Part shown: positions 1 through 6,675 of the stretch, one piece after another
Position numbering within the stretch: position 1 is the first letter of the stretch
Layout: every line of letters starts with the position of its first letter
Source of the DNA: DASXTB01 sp036505615
GTDB lineage: Bacteria > Acidobacteriota > UBA6911 > JACQSX01
DNA: 10,276 nt
Direction: 5' to 3'
NCBI GenBank assembly: GCA_036505615.1
Contig: DASXTB010000202.1
Coordinates: 1 to 10,276, forward strand
The notes under the pieces: model-generated
Told to the model about the DNA's origin: nothing
Seen by the model: only the letters and a program-made list of their open reading frames with translations
Database searches by the model: none
Program-made: the position numbers and the translations under genes

Positions 1-1
1 G

Positions 2-364
2 CTTCATCAGCATGGAGTTTCGCTCGATTTGGAAGAGTATTCTGCATCTCTGCAGCGACTCCGGAATTCCCAGATTTGTGTTTTGCTGTTGGCCGGCGAT
101 TTAGATGGTTCATCATCAGTCGAACGAGAAATCTCGACAGCGCGAGAAAACGGTGTCGAGATTCTTCCGGTCGCGACCGAGAAGGCGGAGCTGCCCAAGT
201 TTATTGAAAGCTTGAAATGTTTTCACGTTTACGAGAGATCCGGCGGAGTTGACAGCGGGCTAAGAAAATTCTTGATGAACAGGGAACATGAAGGCGGCCG
301 TGAGGCCTCGGTAATGGCCATTTTGATAGCGGGTGCCCTCGATTTGCTCTATAATCGGCCGTGA
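2..364 (+). CDS. TIR-domain protein, C-terminal fragment (5' end outside window)
   Basis: The frame is open from the window edge to a TGA at 362-364, so the first possible internal start (TTG at 29) is probably not the real one. The visible 120 residues resemble the second half of a TIR domain: a hydrophobic strand (QICVLLLAG), then SSSVEREISTARENGVEILPV, matching the TIR pattern in which a W/S-x-x-x-E-I segment is followed by an alpha helix and a strand ending in PV/PI. The Glu encoded at 128-130 lines up with the catalytic glutamate of NADase TIR domains such as SARM1. LPKFIESLKCFHVY and a final KFL also fit the TIR C-terminus. After that comes a 29-residue tail with a hydrophobic stretch (ASVMAILIAGALDLLY), possibly a buried helix or membrane contact. 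TIR proteins of bacteria often act in NAD-depleting defence or as toxins, but the N-terminal part is not visible. It converges on the epimerase gene. A generic TIR-fold or deoxyribosyltransferase-like protein is the alternative. Confidence 0.55.
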   Translation, partial: LHQHGVSLDLEEYSASLQRLRNSQICVLLLAGDLDGSSSVEREISTARENGVEILPVATEKAELPKFIESLKCFHVYERSGGVDSGLRKFLMNREHEGGREASVMAILIAGALDLLYNRP

Positions 365-365
365 A

Positions 366-416
366 GTGGAAAGGCTGACTCTTAGGAGGCAGTTTGTCTG
401 CAGTCAGCCCTTCCAC
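366..416. terminator. Large hairpin in convergent gap, probable TIR-gene terminator
   Basis: Arms GTGGAAAGGCTGACT (366-380) and AGTCAGCCCTTCCAC (402-416) pair over 15 positions with one mismatch. A second small stem, GCAG/CTGC (389-392 with 398-401), closes the loop. It starts two bases after the stop of the TIR fragment. There is no T-tract on either side, so it may act as an mRNA 3' end stabiliser or a factor-dependent stop instead of a classical intrinsic terminator. Confidence 0.5.
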
Positions 417-421
417 GGTGT

Positions 422-449
422 GGACGAAGGAGTCGCAACTTCTTCGTCC
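422..449 (-). terminator. Hairpin just after the epimerase stop
   Basis: GGACGAAG (422-429) pairs with CTTCGTCC (442-449), and the stem continues through GAGT/ACTT with one G-T wobble to a four-base loop CGCA: 12 base pairs in total. It lies 9 bases beyond the epimerase stop on the minus strand, the expected place for an operon end. No T-run follows it. Confidence 0.45.
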
Positions 450-458
450 GCGCCTCTG

Positions 459-1697
459 CTACTGGACGGTAAGTTCCTGCTCAGAGAGGAAAACGAATTC
501 CGCTTCCTTTTTGAGCCGATAGGCTTGTTCGGCTTCGAGCTTGAATTCCTTTTCAGGCGGCAGTAACGGCGCCGCCGCCGCGGACCACCGCGAGATCACT
601 TCCACTATTCTTTCTGAGGCTCGCCCGTCTCCGTAGGGATTGAACCCGTTTGCCATAGACAGGTATAACTTTGGATCGGTGAGCAGCTTGGATGTTTCGC
701 TTGCGATCCGCTCTCTGCTGGTGCCCACCAGCCGGGCCAATCCAAGCTGGCACGCTTCCGGCCTGTCGATCACGTCTCGAAGCACCAGGACCGGTTTGTG
801 ATGGCTAGGCGCTTCCTCAGTGACTCCCCCTGAATCGGTCATCACCAGATGACTGCGACGCATCAGGTTGACAAAAGTGACATAGTCAAGCGGCGGAGTC
901 AGATGGACTCTTTCAATGCCGCGAAGACAGCGATTGACCGTGTTTTGAACGTTGGGGTTCAGGTGCACTGGATATACGAAATAGATATCATCAAAACTCG
1001 AGGCCAAGTCTCTGATGGCTGAGCAGATATGCGTCAAGTTTTGCTCCCAAGATTCTCTCCGATGGCAAGTCACTAAGATTATCCGTTTACTGTCAAAGGG
1101 GACACTCTCGAGTGGTGTGTTCCTAAACGAAAAGGGTTTCTGCAGCGTGTAGCAAAGAGAGTCGATCACTGTGTTTCCGGTGACTGCGATTTTTTCTTCA
1201 GGAACACCTTCATTCAAAAGCTCCAGCTTGGCTAGTAAAGTGGGCGCTAGATGGATCTCGGCCAGAGTGGTGATCAAGCGCCGGTTGGCTTCCTCCGGGA
1301 AAGGATTGCCGTTGTCATGGCTTCGCAGTCCTGCTTCAACATGAGCTACGGGAATTTTTTTATAGAAGGCGGCCAGAGCGGCTGCAAAGGCAGTAGTGGT
1401 GTCTCCCTGAACGAGCAACAGATCCGGCCTGATTTGATCCAGCGCCTCCTCCAACATCTTCATCACGCTGCCCGTAAGGCTACCCAAGCTTTGGTTGGGA
1501 CGCATCAGGTTAAGATCTACGTCGGGCGTGATTTGAAAGAGCGAAAGAACTTGGTCCAGCATTTGGCGGTGCTGAGCCGTAGCCACCACCACAGCCTCCA
1601 TCTGGTGGGAGTGATTCTGCATAGCCCACACCAGGGGCGCCATCTTGATAGCTTCCGGACGAGTTCCCATTATTAGCGCTATGCGAGGATGAGTCAT
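459..1697 (-). CDS. wecB: UDP-N-acetylglucosamine 2-epimerase (non-hydrolysing)
   Basis: 412 residues; cytosolic enzyme interconverting UDP-GlcNAc and UDP-ManNAc for surface polysaccharides. The family signatures are all visible: GTRPEAIKMAPL (11-22), QHRQMLDQ of the allosteric UDP-GlcNAc site (42-49), VQGDTTT (D99), HVEAGLRS (E121), PEEANRR (E135), TGNTVIDS (173-180), CHRRES (H212), and SGGVTEEAP (289-297). The last motif usually reads SGG-I-Q-EEAP, so the Gln is replaced by Thr here. The usual length is about 370-380 residues; this protein has an extra, charged C-terminal tail of about 40 residues (from about 373, rich in Lys and Glu) that may be a helix. The ATG at 1697 overlaps the stop of the preceding deacetylase-like gene as ATGA and is preceded by AAGGA (1705-1709) inside that gene, so translation is probably coupled. 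As last gene of a three-gene operon it likely feeds ManNAc to the same polysaccharide pathway. The mnaA name would be equally apt. Confidence 0.93.
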   Translation of the reverse strand: MTHPRIALIMGTRPEAIKMAPLVWAMQNHSHQMEAVVVATAQHRQMLDQVLSLFQITPDVDLNLMRPNQSLGSLTGSVMKMLEEALDQIRPDLLLVQGDTTTAFAAALAAFYKKIPVAHVEAGLRSHDNGNPFPEEANRRLITTLAEIHLAPTLLAKLELLNEGVPEEKIAVTGNTVIDSLCYTLQKPFSFRNTPLESVPFDSKRIILVTCHRRESWEQNLTHICSAIRDLASSFDDIYFVYPVHLNPNVQNTVNRCLRGIERVHLTPPLDYVTFVNLMRRSHLVMTDSGGVTEEAPSHHKPVLVLRDVIDRPEACQLGLARLVGTSRERIASETSKLLTDPKLYLSMANGFNPYGDGRASERIVEVISRWSAAAAPLLPPEKEFKLEAEQAYRLKKEAEFVFLSEQELTVQ

Positions 1698-3358
1698 GGT
1701 CTTTTCCTTCCCATGTCAACGGAGGGCGCCATAAAAAGGTCGGGCGATGGCGCCACAAATGTGTAGCCCAGATCCTTGATGCCTTTGACCAAATCCCTGA
1801 GATCATCCTGTGCCAGATACCAGTGGAAATAGGCGCTGGCAAAACCATCCCGCACTACGAGATCCTTTGCCGCAGCGCGAACCAGGTCTGGCGGAAGCCG
1901 GGCCGACCGAAAGGTCCAGGGCACGCCCGGGTCGATGCCGCCTAAGTTCTCCGGTATGACCTTTTGGCCATATACATCCTGCGGAATCAAATAAGGAAAG
2001 ATCTGCGATGCAAAAAAAGGCGGCTGCATGGGACCCTTGCCTCCCGGCCCCCTGGGCAAGATTGCATATCCAGCATTTAGATCTCGTCCCATCGTCGCGG
2101 GAAAGATGGAGGCAAAAACCTGATAGTCGAGCGGGGATGCCGCGTAGAATGGCGTCTGCCAGACGACTGACTGCAGTTTGACATTTTCGAGCTCGCTGCG
2201 CGCGCTTTCTACTCGGCTGGTGACCCACGGCAATGAATCCTCGACAACCGGTCCATCGGAGACGACATTTCTGGAGATCGGGTCCACTTCTACGTGGAAA
2301 AATTCGAAATCTTCGCCGGTCACCCCGGTAAACGGGTTCGGACTGGAACCGTTTTGATGAGTGTAACCGTTTAGAACAATAGTTCCTCCGTGTCTAACCA
2401 TGTACCTGAGCGCGCTTACGAAGTCGGGAGCTTCGGACATTGTGACTCTGACGGGTTTCCTGTTGTTGTAAAGACCCAACGAATCAACGAAGACCGGAGT
2501 TACCGAGACTGCAAACGGGACTCCTTCCGCATCAAGCAAATCGGCGATCTGGGTAAGCGCTTCCGGAGAAGTGTAGGGGTTCACGCCTTCGATTCTGATT
2601 ATGGCGCGATGACTGGACGGATGATCGATATTCAAAATGTCGTGGAGAACATCGGTAAAGACAATGTAACGGTCCTCTTCATCCACATAAGTGAAAGGAA
2701 TATCGGCCACGTACCAAAAATTACGAGATTGAATAATGTAGGGGGTGCATTCTGAATCTGCCGAACATGCTTGGGCAACGAGCGAAATCGGTCCGACGAT
2801 CTTAGCCAGCCCCAGTTCCGCATCGGACCGATTTTTGCTGAAAGTCTGAGATTTGTACGTGATGCTTCCAAAATCTTTCGTGCTTGTCTCTCTCACTCTG
2901 AATCCGAAACGATTGTCGAATATGTTGCCGGGCATCTGCCACAGGTTGTACTTGAACCAGCAGACCTGCACTCCGGTGTTGAGCACATCTTGAAGGAAAA
3001 CATTTGGAAGATCGTTATTCCAGACACTGCCCAGGTAGAAGACCGCGCGGAAGTCTTCCATTTGTCCCTGGCTGTATTTCTCTACCGGGGTAATTTGTGC
3101 AGTCAATTGGAAGTGGCCGATCAGGTTCGCCAGATAAAGCGCGTCGACTTGCCCCACCCAACCGAATTGTCCCGTGGAGTCATAGAGAATCAACACGCGG
3201 CCGGGCGGAGGGCCGTCGCTGGCGCCGCGCACCGCTTTATTCGAACTGAAGCACAAGGACAGAGCCAGAACAGCCAGCAGCGGGAATCGCGCTCTATTCG
3301 CACGATCACGATTCAAGCAATTCTTTTCAGGTGAGAACCGGGTCTTTTTCCTTAACAT
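1694..3358 (-). CDS. Exported DUF2334 deacetylase-like protein, degenerate active site (copy B)
   Basis: 554 residues, paralogue of the next gene upstream. The basic N-terminus followed by FPLLAVLALSLCF (26-38) looks like a signal peptide, with cleavage near RGA-SD (about 46). Residues 54-145 form a Rossmann-like domain (RVLILYDSTGQFGWVG) shared with copy A. The DUF2334/polysaccharide-deacetylase-like domain follows from about 250. Copy A's site residues are mostly lost: the EDVDP motif is EGVNP here (G258, N260), HGYTH is NGYTH (N330, while H334 remains), and WETPH is WQTPF (Q401, F404). Only the late His of YFHWYL (H512) is also kept. The reading frame is intact, so this is probably a pseudo-enzyme under selection and not a decaying gene. 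Two cysteines absent from copy A (C198, C204) could form a disulfide. The ATG is preceded by AGAGGGGG (3363-3370), 4 bases away. It lies 39 bp after copy A and overlaps the epimerase by 4 bp. Binding or scaffolding of a polymer is my inference. Confidence 0.82.
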   Translation of the reverse strand: MLRKKTRFSPEKNCLNRDRANRARFPLLAVLALSLCFSSNKAVRGASDGPPPGRVLILYDSTGQFGWVGQVDALYLANLIGHFQLTAQITPVEKYSQGQMEDFRAVFYLGSVWNNDLPNVFLQDVLNTGVQVCWFKYNLWQMPGNIFDNRFGFRVRETSTKDFGSITYKSQTFSKNRSDAELGLAKIVGPISLVAQACSADSECTPYIIQSRNFWYVADIPFTYVDEEDRYIVFTDVLHDILNIDHPSSHRAIIRIEGVNPYTSPEALTQIADLLDAEGVPFAVSVTPVFVDSLGLYNNRKPVRVTMSEAPDFVSALRYMVRHGGTIVLNGYTHQNGSSPNPFTGVTGEDFEFFHVEVDPISRNVVSDGPVVEDSLPWVTSRVESARSELENVKLQSVVWQTPFYAASPLDYQVFASIFPATMGRDLNAGYAILPRGPGGKGPMQPPFFASQIFPYLIPQDVYGQKVIPENLGGIDPGVPWTFRSARLPPDLVRAAAKDLVVRDGFASAYFHWYLAQDDLRDLVKGIKDLGYTFVAPSPDLFMAPSVDMGRKRP

Positions 3359-3397
3359 GTTTCCCCCTCTGGAAAAATCAATAGTCGGCAGACCTCT

Positions 3398-4984
3398 TTA
3401 GCGCATGTCGGCGCTCAGAGGAACGTATGTGTACCCCAGAGCCTTGATCCCCTGGACCAGCTGCTGCAGGTACTGGATGTCGAGAAACGGATGGAAGAAG
3501 GCGCTGGCCCATCCATCGCGAACCGCCAGATTCCTTTGCGCGTCGCGCACCAAATCCGCGGGCAACCGTATTCCGAGACCGTTCCAGGTAACGGGCGTGA
3601 TGTCGCCCAGGTTTTCCGGCGCAATCTTTTGACCGTAGATGTCGTTTTCAATTACGTACGGATAGAATTGGCCTGCAAAGTAATGCCGTGAGTGGTCCTT
3701 CTTGAGCGCGCCCAACCTGATCGGAACAGCGTAGTCATAATCTAGAACCCTCTGTATGGTGAGGCGAAACCTCCTGGCAAACATGAGATAGTCAAGAGCA
3801 GATGCGCCGTAGTGGGGCGTCTCCCAGGCTACGTAATTCAAGCCGGACTTTGTCACTTCTTTGATGGCACCGTCGATTCTGTCCTGCACCCATTGAACTG
3901 AATCTTCAGGGACCGGTCCGCTTGAGGTTATGGCAAAGTTCTGGTCAATCGTTACTCTGAGGAATTCAAAGTCGTCTCCGGTCACGCCGTCGTAAGGGTT
4001 GGGGATATTTCGGTACTGATGTGTGTAACCGTGAATGACGATCTGCCCTCCCTTCGAGATCATGTATTGGAGCGCCTTGATAAATTCTGGGTTCTTCGAC
4101 ATGGGCACATATTGCGGCACTCCGTTATTGTGATGACCCAGGGGATCGGTATAAACGGGGATCACAGCGACAGCAAAGGGGACACGCTGCGAGTACAGAT
4201 AGTCAGCGACCCGGCGCAGGCTATCGGGCGGGGTTGTGGGATCGACATCCTCGATGCGAATTATGGCCCGCTTGCTTTTTGGATGGTCAATTCCCACCAT
4301 GTCGTGCAGAGCATCCGTAAAAGCGACATACCGGTCGTCCTCGCGCATATAGCTGAATGGGAGATCTCCGACATACCAGAGATTCCGGCCTTTGACGATG
4401 TAAGGGATGCTTGTTAAGCCATCGGCGGAATATGCCACAGCGTAAACAGTGGCTATCGAAGGGCTCAGAATATCGACTCGGCCCAGTTCCGGATCAGCCT
4501 GGTATTTATTGAAACTTTGGCCCTTATAGCGAATCTCCGGATATCCGTTAGAGTCCATCCACTGAAAGCGAAAGCCAAACCTAGCCTCAAAGGCCCCTTT
4601 ATACACCGGATAATTTCCGGCGATTTTCCACAGGTTGTATTTGAACCAGCAAACCGGCCGGTTGGTCGTCATGACATCCTGCAGAAATTCATCCGGCACG
4701 GCGTTTTGCCAAACATTTCCAAAATAAAAAGTAGCGCGGAAGTGATTTAAATCCAGCTTGTGGTATTGCTCCACCGGAAGTATTTGCCAGCGAAGGTCAA
4801 AGTGTCCGAGCAGGCTTGCCAGTTGGCGGGCGTGAATAGCGCCGATCCAGCCGTACTGACCGGATGAGTCGTAGAGTATCAGAACTTGACCGTCGTCGTT
4901 TGCGGACAACGGCCCGGAAATTGTTAATAGCAGCGGTAGTAGGATGAGTGAAAATGAGAGCGCTACAATCTTGCTCTGACGCAC
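3398..4984 (-). CDS. Exported DUF2334-type polysaccharide deacetylase (copy A)
   Basis: 528 residues. A signal peptide is clear: MRQSK followed by a hydrophobic core to about 27, with cleavage likely after PLSA. Residues 33-125 form a Rossmann/amidotransferase-like domain (QVLILYDSSGQYGWIG). From about 238 comes the deacetylase-like barrel. Its candidate metal-site residues are intact: RIEDVDP (E245, D246, D248), HGYTHQ (H318, H322), WETPH (E388, H391) and FFHPF (H498). In carbohydrate esterase 4-like enzymes such Asp and His residues bind a metal and remove N-acetyl groups from amino sugar polymers. The exact substrate cannot be read from the sequence. DUF2334 is, to my knowledge, also found in B. 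subtilis YdaL, encoded in an exopolysaccharide operon. The start is GTG at 4984, chosen because a perfect AGGAGG lies 8 bases before it and the signal peptide begins there. It is the first gene of the operon with copy B and the UDP-GlcNAc 2-epimerase. Secretion through the inner membrane is certain enough; location beyond that is not. Confidence 0.85.
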   Translation of the reverse strand: MRQSKIVALSFSLILLPLLLTISGPLSANDDGQVLILYDSSGQYGWIGAIHARQLASLLGHFDLRWQILPVEQYHKLDLNHFRATFYFGNVWQNAVPDEFLQDVMTTNRPVCWFKYNLWKIAGNYPVYKGAFEARFGFRFQWMDSNGYPEIRYKGQSFNKYQADPELGRVDILSPSIATVYAVAYSADGLTSIPYIVKGRNLWYVGDLPFSYMREDDRYVAFTDALHDMVGIDHPKSKRAIIRIEDVDPTTPPDSLRRVADYLYSQRVPFAVAVIPVYTDPLGHHNNGVPQYVPMSKNPEFIKALQYMISKGGQIVIHGYTHQYRNIPNPYDGVTGDDFEFLRVTIDQNFAITSSGPVPEDSVQWVQDRIDGAIKEVTKSGLNYVAWETPHYGASALDYLMFARRFRLTIQRVLDYDYAVPIRLGALKKDHSRHYFAGQFYPYVIENDIYGQKIAPENLGDITPVTWNGLGIRLPADLVRDAQRNLAVRDGWASAFFHPFLDIQYLQQLVQGIKALGYTYVPLSADMR

Positions 4985-4992
4985 TGTTCTTG

Positions 4993-4998
4993 CCTCCT
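4993..4998 (-). promoter_or_regulatory. Shine-Dalgarno deciding the GTG start of copy A
   Basis: The minus strand reads AGGAGG followed by eight bases and GTG. No in-frame ATG nearby gives a better fit, and the signal peptide starts directly after this GTG. Confidence 0.85.
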
Positions 4999-5021
4999 AA
5001 AAACCCCTGTGTAACCAGGGG
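4999..5021 (-). promoter_or_regulatory. Terminator-like hairpin in the leader of copy A, possible attenuator
   Basis: On the minus strand CCCCTG (5021-5016) pairs with CAGGGG (5009-5004) across a six-base loop GTTACA and is followed at once by TTTTT (5003-4999). The AGGAGG of copy A starts immediately after the T-run. The arrangement is that of a small intrinsic terminator placed in the 5' leader, so premature termination or a block of ribosome access is possible. The stem is only 6 bp, so the effect may be modest. Confidence 0.45.
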
Positions 5022-5035
5022 CAGCATTAACGCGC

Positions 5036-5063
5036 GACAATTGTCATCACGTAAACGTGATGA
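5036..5063. promoter_or_regulatory. Adjacent palindromes, candidate operator of the deacetylase operon
   Basis: TCATCACGTAAACGTGATGA (5044-5063) is a perfect inverted repeat with 9-base arms and a 2-base centre. It overlaps by two bases a perfect 10-base palindrome, GACAATTGTC (5036-5045). The size and symmetry fit a site for a dimeric regulator about 60-80 bp upstream of the copy A start. The same DNA in RNA would fold as a hairpin. I do not recognise the regulator. Confidence 0.45.
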
Positions 5064-5078
5064 ATTCAAAATCAGTGG

Positions 5079-5172
5079 CTCTTACCTAAATTTGTGTAAG
5101 AGACACGTAATTCAGCTTCGCCTCGATTGATCTCAGATGCAATCGAGTGGAGCTATCAATTTTGTAAAGCTG
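5079..5172 (-). other. Structured leader region upstream of the deacetylase operon
   Basis: Several inverted repeats lie together. CTCTTAC/GTAAGAG (5079-5085 with 5096-5102) encloses ten bases. CTCGATT/AATCGAG (5122-5128 with 5141-5147) encloses the small palindrome ATCTCAGAT. CAGCTT/AAGCTG (5113-5118 with 5167-5172) encloses that second stem. If transcribed, they could fold into a multi-stem leader ahead of the terminator-like hairpin. I could not match the conserved motifs of the riboswitch classes I know, and I see no convincing sigma-70 promoter. Confidence 0.3.
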
Positions 5173-5337
5173 GAATCTGTAACTGGTATTAAGAGATTTT
5201 ATGGGAGGGACTCTAGGAGAATTCCGGGAATCTGCTCGTAGAAGACTGTTGATTGTATAGGTCGCACCCGGAGATTAGCTCGGGTCTTTCCCCAGGTAGA
5301 ACGCGGATTTGCTGGATGCCCGGAGTACTCAAAATTC

Positions 5338-6654
5338 CTAAACGTGGAGTCCCTTGTCTTCCAGGGTCGATTCAGTCTGTTCCAGCAGCAGTTCGTTGAT
5401 TCTAAAACCCTTAGTTCGTATGACGCTCAATCGGTAAGAGTCCACCATCACCGTGTCGCCTACTTTGGCCGGCCGGCCGAGCCGGGTCATGACGTAACCT
5501 GCAACCGTGTCGCTGGTTTCGTCCTCAATCTCTATATCCAAGTGATCTTCTAATTCTTCAAGCAGCAGGCTCCCGGCGACGCGGTAGCTTTTCTCCCCCA
5601 ATTTCTGGAACTTGGGAGATTCCAAATCGTATTCGTCTTGTATCTCGCCGATCAGCTCCTCGACGATATCTTCCAGAGTCACAAGTCCCGCCGTACTGCC
5701 GTATTCGTCAACCACGATCGCCATGTGAAGGTGCGTTTTCTGGAAATCGCGCAGCAATTCACGCACCGATTTCATCTCCGGAACGAAAAGGATATCGCGC
5801 CTGGCGGCCCGCAGGTCCGTCCCTCTCTGAAACAATAGATCCTTTACATTCAGCATTCCGATAACGTGGTCGATATCATTCTCGCACAGCGGGTAGCGCG
5901 TGTGCTGGTTCTCCTCCGCAATTCTCAGGTTCTCTTCGATCGGCTTGTCTACCAGGAGAAAAACTATGTCGCTGCGGGGCACCATCACTTGGCGGGCCGA
6001 TCGGTCGGAAAAGTCGAATACGCTCTCCATGAGCTGTTGTTCGTCGGTGGAAATCATGCCTGAGCGCTGGGATTGCGCCAATATCAGGCGCAGCTCCTCT
6101 TCTGAGTGTGCCAGCTCGATCCTGCTGCCTGGCTTAATGCCTACCAGCCGCAGCGCGATCGCCGCGGCGGCTCTTAGGGACGAAATAAGAGGGTACGTAA
6201 TCCAGTAAAACAGGCGCACCGGTCGTGCCACCCAGAGCAAAACACGCTCGCTTTTCTGAATCGCCAAATACTTCGGAGTTAGTTCCCCAAAAACAATGTG
6301 CAGAAGAGTGATCACCAGGAACGCCCCTGACAGGCTGATGGTATGGGCGATCGCCACCGACCAGGGGCCGAAACCGATTGCGCCTTCTATCAGGTGCGCG
6401 AAAGCAGGCTCTCCTACCCAGCCCAGACCGAGACTTGCCAGGGTGACGCCCAACTGAGTGGCCGAGAGGGTCGCGTCCATCTCATTACACAGCTTTCTCG
6501 CTATGCGGGCCGACGAGAATCCCTTGCGGATCAGTTCGTCAAGATGTGTCAGTCTGGCCTTTACCACCGCAAATTCGGCGGCGACGAAAAAGCCGTTCAT
6601 TAGCACAAGCAGGACAGCAACGACGATCAAAACCAGGTGGTTCAGACTATCCAT
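5338..6654 (-). CDS. CNNM/CorC-family membrane protein with CBS pair (hemolysin-like, putative Mg2+/Co2+ efflux)
   Basis: 438 residues. The N-terminal CNNM (DUF21) domain has about four membrane segments: 5-30 (with the typical MNGFFVAAEFA), 62-87, 100-130 (HIVFGELTPKYLAI, the family's strongest motif) and 143-172. A pair of CBS domains follows (about 215-340), with RQVMVPRSDI, RYPLCENDIDHVIGMLNVKDLL and VVDEYGSTAGLVTLEDIVEELIG split over both. The C-terminal CorC_HlyC domain (about 352-430) has the acidic linker GEIQDEYD before it and ends near RTKGFRINELLL. The length and order are normal for the family, often named TlyC, YfjD or CorC. Members bind ATP at the CBS pair, and several transport Mg2+. 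The older hemolysin label is not a reliable function. No Shine-Dalgarno stands before the ATG at 6654; see the promoter entry. It is a separate unit from the deacetylase operon 353 bp downstream. Confidence 0.9.
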   Translation of the reverse strand: MDSLNHLVLIVVAVLLVLMNGFFVAAEFAVVKARLTHLDELIRKGFSSARIARKLCNEMDATLSATQLGVTLASLGLGWVGEPAFAHLIEGAIGFGPWSVAIAHTISLSGAFLVITLLHIVFGELTPKYLAIQKSERVLLWVARPVRLFYWITYPLISSLRAAAAIALRLVGIKPGSRIELAHSEEELRLILAQSQRSGMISTDEQQLMESVFDFSDRSARQVMVPRSDIVFLLVDKPIEENLRIAEENQHTRYPLCENDIDHVIGMLNVKDLLFQRGTDLRAARRDILFVPEMKSVRELLRDFQKTHLHMAIVVDEYGSTAGLVTLEDIVEELIGEIQDEYDLESPKFQKLGEKSYRVAGSLLLEELEDHLDIEIEDETSDTVAGYVMTRLGRPAKVGDTVMVDSYRLSVIRTKGFRINELLLEQTESTLEDKGLHV

Positions 6655-6666
6655 TGATTACACAAA

Positions 6667-6675
6667 AGTGTAGCA
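6667..6675 (-). promoter_or_regulatory. Extended -10 candidate for the CNNM gene, near-leaderless transcript
   Basis: The minus strand reads TGCTACACT, fitting an extended -10 (TGnTAnnnT). A start about seven bases downstream would leave only some five bases before the ATG at 6654, which agrees with the missing Shine-Dalgarno. The site overlaps the inverted repeat TACACAAAAGTGTA (6659-6672), which could be an operator. No good -35 is seen. Confidence 0.3.

Larger units (their letters stand above)
4985..5337. other. 353-bp intergenic region between CNNM gene and deacetylase operon
   Basis: No credible gene is present. It holds the regulatory structures listed separately at 4993-5172 and, nearer the CNNM gene, a weak hairpin ACCCG/CGGGT (5266-5270 with 5281-5285) that may serve as its 3' end, although no T-tract follows on the minus strand. 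A lone TACAAT (minus strand, 5257-5252) is the best -10 candidate for the operon, without a convincing -35. Confidence 0.5.

Noticed and set aside
1251..1676. 141-residue open frame on the plus strand
   Set aside because: It is antisense to the conserved N-terminal half of the epimerase and its translation looks like low-complexity His/Gln/Arg-rich shadow sequence.
2771..3334. 187-residue open frame on the plus strand
   Set aside because: It lies wholly antisense to the 5' half of copy B, has no recognisable motif, and copy B is supported by homology and a ribosome site.
1694..3358. Copy B as a pseudogene
   Set aside because: The frame is full length with signal peptide and ribosome site. 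Only the active-site residues are changed, so a retained non-catalytic protein fits better.
5041..5100. GCCACTG on the minus strand as part of a cobalamin riboswitch
   Set aside because: Only this short motif is present; the B12 box and the other conserved blocks of that riboswitch are missing.
4985..5172. c-di-GMP (GEMM) riboswitch, attractive because of the polysaccharide genes
   Set aside because: The conserved GEMM core blocks are not found on the minus strand of the leader.
5338..6654. Haemolysin or virulence factor
   Set aside because: The name comes from an old annotation of the family; the domain order is that of CNNM/CorC membrane proteins.
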